The notes under the pieces: generated by a model
Databases searched by the model: none
The model's input: only the letters and a program-made list of their open reading frames with translations
What the model was told of the DNA's origin: nothing
Shown here: positions 55,765 to 64,000 of the stretch, in pieces
Numbering within the stretch: the stretch's first letter is position 1
How the letters are laid out: the number at the start of each line of letters is the position of its first letter
Program-made: the position numbers and the translations under genes
Assembly: GCF_031143425.1 (NCBI RefSeq)
Contig: NC_090441.1
Coordinates: 225,490,928-225,554,927, forward strand
Origin: Pleurodeles waltl
Taxonomy: Eukaryota; Chordata; Amphibia; Caudata; Salamandridae
Direction of reading: 5' to 3'
DNA length: 64,000 bases

Positions 55765-55966
55765 GCAAAGAAAGAGGAAGTGTCGCTGGGGGTCAAGACA
55801 TTTATGGACAGAGGGCATGGGAGGTGATTGGACCATGTGATAACAGGAATAAGCCTCATGGGGAATGTAGTTAATGTTTTTTCTGTTATCTGATTGGCTG
55901 CTGTGTTGGGGTCAATAAAGAAGGAGATAGCATAATCGGAGCCTCCGGTCCTGAAATAGAATCATG
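55765..55966 (-). repeat. DIRS terminal repeat, 5' end of element
   Basis: Inverse of 42316-42495. The outer edge gcataatcggagcctccggt then cctgaaatagaat (55931-55963) is represented again, inverted, in the internal complementary region at 42920-42950. Confidence 0.85.
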
Positions 55967-56039
55967 GATCTCTGTTGTCAGTTGGAGCCAGATCTGATGC
56001 CTGCCATTAGTAATCCCTATAACATATCACCCATTGTAC

Positions 56040-56965
56040 AAGTCATGTCAGTGCTGCACTTCCTGGTCACTTTCAAAATGCCGTGGGCCTAACTGCAGGG
56101 ATGTCTCAACCAACGTTCAGTCTAGTTTTGAAGGCTGTATTGTCTGTATTGTTAAAACACCTGGAAAGCTACATCAAATTTCCACAATGTGTAGATTTGG
56201 CCCACGTGATGGCTGATGTTTATGTTTTGGCACACATCCCACATGTGGTGGGTGCCATTGATGGCACCCATGTAGCCTTGGTTCCCCAAAATGGCAATTA
56301 AACAGGTGTTTAGGAACAGGAAAAACTTCCACTCCATTAATGTGCAAGTAGTCTGTTTGGCTGACCTCTACATTTGACAAGTTTGTGGAAGATATCTGGG
56401 GTCAGTCCATGATGCCTTCATCATGTGGAACAGCAATATCCCACTTCTGATGACACAACAATACACTGAGAGGGCCTGGCTGGTTGGTAAATCATATATG
56501 TCATATGTGTCTGCAATTTATTATCTGCTACCAAATGTGTAGATGCCCAAGATTTAAGTTTGCACCTTAATTATTCCTTACAGAGGACTCTGGCTACCCA
56601 AACAGTCCTTTGTTGTTGACACCTGTGAGGTACCCAACCACACTAGGGGAAGTCCGCTTCAAGAGGCCCATGGAAGGACAAGGCATGTTGTGGTGCGGAC
56701 ATTTGGGCTCCTGAAGGAAAGCATCCGTAGCATTGATAAGTCTGGTGGAGCCCTCCTCTACTCATCCACCAAAGTATGTCAAATTATTGTTGGCTGCTGC
56801 ATTCTCCACAACCTGGTCCAGAGACGTCAAATGCCATTTATACCAGATGAGAGGGAGCCAGTAGTTTCAGCGGGTGAGAATGCCGATTTGCCAGGTGAGG
56901 ATGACTATGATGAGGATGAAGCTGGAGACATCCGAGCAGATCTCATCCATCAGTACTTCACCTGA
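56040..56965 (+). pseudogene. HARBI1-like PIF/Harbinger transposase (DDE_Tnp_4 type), decayed, with intron
   Basis: Exon 1 (to 56486) contains GLTAGMSQPTFSLVLKAVL and the first catalytic-aspartate motif VVGAIDGTHVALVP (near 56250-56290). After frame breaks come KNFHSINVQVVCLADL and LGSVHDAFIMWNS, the second aspartate region. A donor gtaaat at 56487 and an acceptor ccttacag ending 56583 define a 97-bp intron that joins phase-correctly into EDSGYPNSPLLLTP. Exon 2 continues to RHVVVRTFGLLKESIRS, CQIIVGCCILHNLV and an acidic tail ending HQYFT stop at 56965. At the expected catalytic glutamate (usually VERTFG) this copy has valine. Transposase cuts and rejoins Harbinger ends. Frameshifts and the lost glutamate make it inactive. 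Confidence 0.85.
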
Positions 56966-57602
56966 CTGTAGGCATGTCATGTGCTGTGATTTAACTAACT
57001 AAGTAGGGTATGGGGAATTAGGAATGCTTGATAAGGGTCTTAGTATGACCATCAGACAAGTCATGAGTAGCTTCAAGGCACATTACTTTGATCACCATAG
57101 TCTAATTTTGTTACAATGCACAATAAGAGTTACTATTGTGTATGGGACGGAGCTGTATGATGTTTTACACTTAATCTCTGCATTTTTATTTTGCAGATTA
57201 TTTCACAAGGTCATCCTAATTTGGCAATACCGGACAGTGTCAACGGCAGTTGGGATTTGCAGACTGACAAGTGAGGTAAACATGGATTGTACCAGGTACT
57301 GTCAGGCATGAGATTTGTGTTGTGTGAGTTCCATGCCCAGAAGGTTAGGTCAGTGGGTTGGTAGCATCCCATTCCACACTATAGACCTGTTTGCCATATT
57401 AGGTGGGCACAATGGTACCATGTACATGGTCTTGTGTCTCTGACATGTCATCCGGTGCAATCCATAACCTCAACCTTCTTTCTGGCTTGATTTTGATAAT
57501 ACCTAATTTCTACGTAGCCGTCACTGTGTTTCCTCATTTCAGGCCACTGTGCATGTATATCAAGACTGACATTGGTGACTAGCATGCCTACTGATACCTG
57601 AC
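56966..57602 (+). mobile_element. Harbinger 3' flank (noncoding)
   Basis: Sequence after the transposase stop, with no other recognisable feature until the LTR at 57603. It resumes at 60682-60733 and 63816-64000 between and after the two solo LTRs. The Harbinger terminal repeat was not identified. Confidence 0.45.
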
Positions 57603-60600
57603 TGTAGGAGGCTGGCCTGGCTTGTAGTGGGTACCACGGGGTACTTACACTCTGTACCAGGTCCAGTTATCCCTTATTGGTGTAGAAGAGGTGTTTCTAG
57701 CAGCTTAGACTGATAGAAGGTAGCTATAGCAGAGCAGCTTAGGCTGAACTAGGAGACATGCAAAGCTCCTACTATACCACCGGTGTCATATGCACAATAT
57801 CATAAGAAAACACAATACACAGATATACTAAAAATAAAGGTACTTTATTTTTATGACAATATGCCAAAAGTATCTCAGTGAGTACCCTCAGTATGAGGAT
57901 GGCAAATATACACAAGATATATGTACACAATACCAGAAATATGCAGTAATAGCAAAAGGAAGTAATGCAAGCAGTTTAAATTTACAATAGATTGCAATAG
58001 GAGCACATAGGTTTAGAGGCAACACAGACCATATACTCCAACAGTGGAATGCGAACCACAAATGGATCCCAAACCTATGTGAGCTTGCAGAGGGTCGCTG
58101 GGACTGTAAGAAAACAGTTAGGGTTAGAAAAATGGCCCACCCCAAGACCCTGAAAGGGAGGTGTAAAATGCACCTACAACCCCCAGAGAGCACAGAAGTC
58201 GTGATAGGGGGATTCTGCAAGGAAAATCAACACCAGCAATGCAACAACAGTGTATTTCCGGGCCTGAGTACCTGTAAGACAAGGGGACCAAGTCCAAGAG
58301 TCGCGACAGTGTCGAGAGTGGGCAGATGCCCAGGAAATGCCAGCTGAGGCTGCAAGGAAGCTGCCACAGGATGGAAGAAGCTTTGTGTTCTGCAAGAACG
58401 AAGAGGACTAGGAACTTCCCCTTTGGAGGATGGATGTCCCACGTCGTGAAGAAGCTTGCAGAGGTATTCCCATGCAGAAAGACTGCAAACAAGCCTTGCT
58501 AGCTGCAAGAGTCATGGTTGGGGTTTTTGGATGCTGCTGTGGCCCAGGAGGGACCAGGATGTCGCCACTTGGATGAGGAGACAGAGGAGGCACCCAGCAA
58601 GTGAGGGAGCCCTCACAAAAGCAGGCAGCACCCGCAGAAGTACCGGAACAGGCACTTAGAAGAGGAGTGAACCGGAGTCCACCCGAAGTCAGAAAAGGGA
58701 GTCCCACGACGCCGGAGGACAACTCAGAAGGTTGTGCACTGCAGGTTAGAGTGTCGGGGACCCAGGCTTGGCTGTGCACAAAAGAAATCTTGGAAGAGTG
58801 CACAGGAGCCGGCGCAGCTGCAAATCACGCGGTACCCAGCAATGCAGTCTAGCGTGGGGAGGCAAGGACTTACCTCCACCAAACTTGGACTGAAGAGTCA
58901 CTGGACTGTGGGAGTCACTTGGACAGAGTTGCTGAGTTCCAGGGACCACACTCGTCGTGCTGAGAGGGAACCCAGAGGACCGGTGATGCAGTCTTTTGTT
59001 GCCTGCGGTTGCAGGGGGAAGTTCTGTCGACCCACAGGAGATTTCTTCAGAGCTCCTGGTTCAAGAAGGAGGCAGGCTACCCCCAGAGCATGCACCACCA
59101 GGAAACAGGCGAGAAAGCCGGCATAATGAAGCGATACAAGGTTGCAGCAGTCGTCTTTGCTACTTTGTTGTAGTTTTGCAGGCATCCTGAGCAGTCAGCG
59201 GTCGATCCTTTGGCAGAAGTTGAAGAGGGAGATGCAGAGGAACTCTGGTGAGCTCTTGCATTCGGTATCTGAAGAAATCCCCAAAGCAGAGACCCTAAAT
59301 AGCCAGAAAAGGAGGTTTGGCTACCTAGGAAGGAGGATAGGCTAGTAAGAAAGGTAAGAGCCTATCAGAAGGTGTCTCTGACATCACCTGCTGTCCCTGG
59401 CCACTCAGAGCAGTCCAGTGTGCCAGCACACCTCTGAATCCAAGATGGCAGTGGTCTGGGGCACGCTGGAGGAGCTCTGGGCACCTCCCCATGGAGGTGC
59501 AGGTCAGGGGAGTGGTCACTCCCCTTTCCTTTGTCCAGTTTCGTGCCAGAGCAGGGCTGGGTGATCCCTGAACTGGTGTAGACTGGCTTATGCAGAGATG
59601 GGCACCATCCGTGCCCATCAAAGCATTTCCAGAGGCTGGGGGAGGCTACTCCTCCCAGCCCTGACACCTATTTCCAAAGGGAGCGGGTGTAACACCCTCT
59701 CTCTGAGGAAGTCCTTTGTTCTGCCTTCCTGGGCCAGGCCTGGCTGGACCCCAGGAGGGCAGAAACGTGTCTGAGGGATTGGCAGCAGCAGCAGCTGCAG
59801 TGAAACCACCGGAAAGGCAGTTTGGCAGTACCCGGGTTCTGTACTAAAGACCCGTGGGATCATGGAATTGTCTCCCCAATGCCAGAATGTCATTGGGGTG
59901 ACAATTCCATGATCTTAGACATGTTACATGGCCATGTTCGGAGTTACCATTGTGACGCTATACATAGGTAGTGACCTATGTATAGTGCATGCGTGTAATG
60001 GTGTCCCCGCACTCACAAAGTCCGGGGAGTTTGCCCTGAACGATGTGGGGGCACCTTGGCTAGTGCCAGGGTGCCCACACACTAAGTAACTTTGCACCCA
60101 ACCTTCACCAGGTGAAGGTTAGACATATAGGTGACTTATAAGTTACTTAAGTGCAGTGGTAAATGGCTGTGAAATAACGTGGACGTTATTTCACTCAGGG
60201 TGCACTGCCAGGCCTGTGTAAGAATTGTCAGGTCTCCCTATTGGTGGCAAAATAAATGCTGCAGCCCATAGGGATCTCCTGGAACCCCAATACCATGGGT
60301 ACCTCAGTACCATATACTAGGGAATTATAAGGGTGTTGCAGTATGCCAATGTGAATTGGTAAAATTGGTCACTATCCTGTTAGTGACAATTTGTAAAGCA
60401 GAGAGAGCATAACCACTGAGGTTCTGATTAGCAGAGCCTCAGTGAGACAGTTAGGCATCATACAGGGAACACATATAGGCCACAAACATATGAGCACTGG
60501 GGTCCTGGCCAGCAGGGTCCCAGTGACACATAACAAACATACTGACTACATAGGGTTTTCACTATGAGCACTGGGCCCTGGCTAGCAGGATCCCAGTGAG

Positions 60601-60681
60601 ACTGTGAAAACACCCTGACATATACTCACAAACAGGCCAAAAGTGGGGGTAACAAGGCTAGAAAGAGGCTACTTTCTCACA
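57603..60681 (-). repeat. Solo LTR, subfamily II, TSD ctgac/ccgac
   Basis: TGTAGGAGGCTGGCC to TACTTTCTCACA on the + strand, 3079 bp. Flanks ctgac (57598-57602) and ccgac (60682-60686) match 4/5, consistent with an older insertion whose TSD has one substitution. More diverged from the nested element's LTRs than 60734-63815 is. Confidence 0.9.
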
Positions 60682-60733
60682 CCGACCATGGTAAGTGGAA
60701 GGTTCCCTGACTGGCCGTATTTGTACAGATCTC

Positions 60734-63700
60734 TGTAGGAGGCTGGACTGGCTTGTAGTGAGTACCAAGGGGTACTTACACCTTGCACCAGGCCCAGGTA
60801 TCCCTTTTTAGTGTATAGGGTGTCTAGCAGCTTAGGCTGATAGATAATGGTAGCTTAGCAGAGCAGCCTAGGCTGAACTAGGAGATGAGTGAAGCTCCTA
60901 CAGTACCACTAGTGTCACTTGCACAATATCATAAGAAAACACAATACACAGATATACTAAAAATAAAGGTACTTTATTTTTATGACAATATGCCAAAGTA
61001 TCTCAGTGAGTACCCTCTGTATGAGGATAGCAAATATACACAAGATATATGTACACAATACCAAAAATATGCAGTATAGCAATAGAAAACAGTGCAAACA
61101 ATGTATAGTTACAATAGGATGCAATGAGAGCACATAGGGATAGGGGCAACACAAACCATATACTCCAAAAGTGGAATGCGAACCACGAATGGACCCCAAA
61201 CCTATGTGACCTTGTAGAGGGTCGCTGGGACTGTAAGAAAACAGTGAGGGTTAGAAAAATAGCCCACCCCAAGACCCTGAAAAGTGAGTGCAAAGTGCAC
61301 TGAAGTTCCCCAAAGAGCACAGAAGTCGTGTTAGGGGAATACTGCAGGAAAGACCAACACCAGCAATGCAACAACAATGGATTTCCAGACTAGAGTACCT
61401 GTGGAACAAGGGGACCAAGTCCAAAAGTCACGATCAAGTCGAGAGTGGGAAGATGCCCAGGAAATGCCAGCTGTGGGTGCAAAGAAGCTGCTACTAGGCA
61501 GTAGAAGCTGAGGATTCTGCAAGAATGACAAGGGCTAGAAACTTTCCCTTTGGAGGATGGATGTTGCACGTCATGAAGAGTTGTGCAGAAGTGTTTTCCC
61601 ACCAAAAGACCGCAAACAAGCCTTGCTAGCTGCAAGCTTGCGTTTTAGGGTTTTTGGATGCTGCTGTAGCCCAGGAGAGACCACGATGTCACCAATTACG
61701 TGAGGGGACAGAGAGGGCGTCCAGCAAGACAAGGAGCCCTCTCAGAAGCAGGCAGCACCCGCAGAAGTGCCAGAACAGGCACTACGAAGTGGCATGAAAC
61801 AGTGCTCACCCGAAGTTGCACAAGAGAGTCCCACGCCGCCGGAGGACAACTCAGGAGGTTGTGCAATGCAGGTTAGAGTGCCGTGGACCCAGGCTTGGCT
61901 GTGCACAAAGGAAATCCTGGAAAAGTGCACAGGAGCTGGAGTAGCTGCAAAAGACGCAGTTCACAGCAATGCAGTCTGGCGTGGGGAGGCAAGGACTTAC
62001 CTCCACCAAACTTGGACTGAAGAGTCACTGGACTGTGGGAGTCACTTGGACAGAGTTGCTGAGTTCAAGGGACCTCGCTTGTCCTGCTGAGAGGAGACCC
62101 ACAGGACCCGTAATGCAGTTCTTTGGTGCCTGCGGTTGCAGGGGGAAGATTCCGTCGACCCACGGGAGATTTCTTTGGAGCTTCTAGTGCAGAGAGGAGG
62201 CAGACTACCCCCACAGCATGCACCACCAGGAAAACAGTCAAGAAGGTGGCTGGATCAGCGTTACCGTGTCGCAGTAGTCATCTTTGCTACTTTGTTGCAG
62301 TTTTGCAGGCTTCCAGCGCAGTCAGCAGTCGATTCCTTGGCAGAAGGTGAAGAGAGAGATGCAGAGGAACTCTGATGAGCTCTTGCATTCGTTATCTAAG
62401 GAATTCCCCAAAGCAGAGACCCTAAATAGCCAGAAAAGAGGGTTTGGCTACTTAGGAGAGAGGATAGGCTAGCAACACCTGAAGGAGCCTATCAGAAGGA
62501 GTCTCTGACGTCACCTGCTGGCCCTGGCCACTCAGAGCAGTCCAGTGTGCCAGCAGCACCTCTGCTTCCAAGATGGCAGAGGTCTGGAGCACACTGTAGG
62601 AGCTCTGGGCACCTCCATGGGGAGGTGCAGGTCAGGGGAGTGGCCACTCCCCTTTCCTTTGTCCAGTTTCGCGCCAGAGCAGGGCTGAGGGGTCCCTGAA
62701 CCGGTGTAGACTGGTTTATGCAGGAATGGGCACCATCTGTGCCCATGAAAGCATTTCCAGAGGCTGGGGGAGGCTACTCCTCCCCTGCCTTAACACCTTT
62801 TTCCAAAGGGAGAGGGTGTAACACCCTGTCTCTGACGAAGTCCTTTGTTCTGCCTTCCTGGGCCAAGCCTGGCTGGACCCCAGGAGGGCAGAAACCTGTC
62901 TGAGGGGTTGGCAGCAGCAGCAGCTGCAGTGAAACCCCTGAAAAGGCAGTTTGCCAGTACCCAGGTCTGTGCTAGAGACCCGTGGGATCATGGTATTGTG
63001 CCAACAATGCCAGGATGGCATAGAGGGGGCAATTCCATGATCATAGACATGTTACATGGCCATATTCGGAGTTACCATTGTGAATCTACACATAGGTAGT
63101 GACCTATGTGTGGTGTATGCGTGTAATGGTGTCCCCGCACTCACAAAGTCCCGGGAATTTGCCCTGAACTATGTGGGGGCACCTTGGCTAGTGCCAGGGT
63201 GCCCACACAATAAGTAACTTAGCACCCAACCTTTACCAGGTAAAGGTTAGACATATAGGTGACTTATAAGTTACTTAAGTGCAGTGGTAAATGGCTGTGA
63301 AATAACGTGGAGGTTATTTCACTCAGGCTGCAGTGGCAGGCCTGTGTAAGAATTGTCATAGCTCCCTATGGGTGGCAAAAGAAATGCTGCAGCCCATAGG
63401 GATCTCCTGGAACCCCAATACCCTGGGTACCTCAGTACCATATACTAGGGAATTATAAGGGTGTTCCAGTATGCCAATGTGAATTGGTGAAATTGGTCAC
63501 TAGCCTGTTAGTGACAATTTGGAAAGAAATGAGAGAGCATCACCACTGAGGTTCTGGTTAGCAGAGCCTCAGTGAGACAGTTAGGCATCACACATGGAAC
63601 ACATACATATAGATCACAAACTTATGAGCACTGGGGTCCTGGCTAGCAGGGTCCCAGTGACACATAACAAACATACTGAAAACATAGGGTTTTCACTATG

Positions 63701-63815
63701 AGCACTGGGCCCTGGCTGGCAGGATCCCAGTGAGACAGTGAAAACACCCTGACATACACTCACAAACAGGCTAAAAGTGGGGGTAACAAGGCTAGAAAGA
63801 GGCTACTTTCTCACA
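60734..63815 (-). repeat. Solo LTR, subfamily II, TSD atctc
   Basis: TGTAGGAGGCTGGACTGG to TACTTTCTCACA, 3082 bp, flanked by atctc at 60729-60733 and 63816-63820 (perfect TSD). Only 52 bp separate it from the preceding solo LTR in the same orientation. Confidence 0.95.
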
Positions 63816-64000
63816 ATCTCTGTCTGTATTTTGGGATGTGGTAATTGGGAAGGTATGGTATGGGTATTTGATAAGGCTTTAGCTGATGATACAGTGACCC
63901 AATTTGTTTTCCTATTCGGATAGTGAAAGACTAACATGTCCCTAACTTCTGTGGTCTCTCAGTGCTAGTAATTCACACCTATGCTGAGTCACTAAAGTGA
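63816..64000. other. Flanking sequence, nothing recognised
   Basis: Continuation of the DNA that hosted the two solo LTRs. No ORF or repeat end seen. Confidence 0.4.

Larger units (their letters stand above)
42254..55966 (-). mobile_element. DIRS-like tyrosine-recombinase retrotransposon, split by a nested LTR element
   Basis: On the minus strand: 5' inverted terminal repeat (to 55966), gag, [nested LTR element 44837-54085], gag end/RT overlap, remnant RNase H-methylase region, tyrosine recombinase, internal complementary region and 3' inverted terminal repeat (from about 42254). Own sequence is about 4.5 kb. Internal deletion of RT motif C and part of RNase H, plus stops, make it defective. 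There is no TSD, as expected for DIRS elements, which integrate by a tyrosine recombinase from a circular intermediate. Confidence 0.9.

Overview
The window looks like repeat-saturated, gene-poor DNA from a very large vertebrate genome, most likely a salamander or newt. This is inferred from the mix of 3 kb gypsy-type LTRs, a DIRS-like tyrosine-recombinase retrotransposon, vertebrate L1 and CR1/L2-type LINEs, PIF/Harbinger transposons and palindromic MITEs. There are no bacterial-style operons. The only host coding sequence I can support is one SRCR-domain exon (27108-27428, +) with canonical splice sites.

Layout. 1-5110 (-): part of a Ty3/gypsy-like element whose integrase directly follows gag-protease (Gmr1-like order), with its LTR fused abruptly to the middle of gag. 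5111-6935 (-): Harbinger fragment with a two-exon Myb/SANT-like pseudogene. 7284-7912: GC-rich Harbinger-type MITE that is almost entirely a chain of perfect hairpins, inside a two-copy ~440 bp repeat. 8400-8760: degenerate tandem repeat. 10252-17783 (+): L1 with a 20-bp target-site duplication (TSD), broken ORF1 and ORF2, and an inserted CR1/L2 3' end. 18574-18731: small palindromic MITE. 18988-21830 (+): solo LTR with TSD. 22914-24021: another LTR-like repeat. 25780-26475 (+): gypsy integrase relic. 27108-27428 (+): SRCR exon. 29580-30560: satellite-like array. 30960-31250: second hairpin-chain repeat. 34613-37772 (+): solo LTR with TSD. 38588-41362 (-): LTR without TSD. 41363-41853: Harbinger terminal fragment.

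42254-55966 (-) is a DIRS-like element with inverted terminal repeats, an internal complementary region, gag, a truncated RT and a tyrosine recombinase. It is split in its gag/pol overlap by a complete, young, non-autonomous LTR retrotransposon (44837-54085, -; TSD ggcag). That element encodes only gag-protease plus an unusual C-terminal extension with QHPC repeats. 55967-57602 (+) holds a decayed HARBI1-like transposase with a recognisable intron. It is followed by two solo LTRs (57603-60681 and 60734-63815, both -) only 52 bp apart.

How it fits together. The LTRs belong to one superfamily in at least three subfamilies, distinguished by their U3 ends. The 5'-edge element retains integrase and represents the autonomous lineage. 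The nested 9.2 kb element shares its LTR and gag core but lacks integrase and RT, so it presumably relies on proteins supplied in trans. The nesting order (Harbinger, then DIRS or LTRs, then the young LTR element) gives a relative history of insertion.
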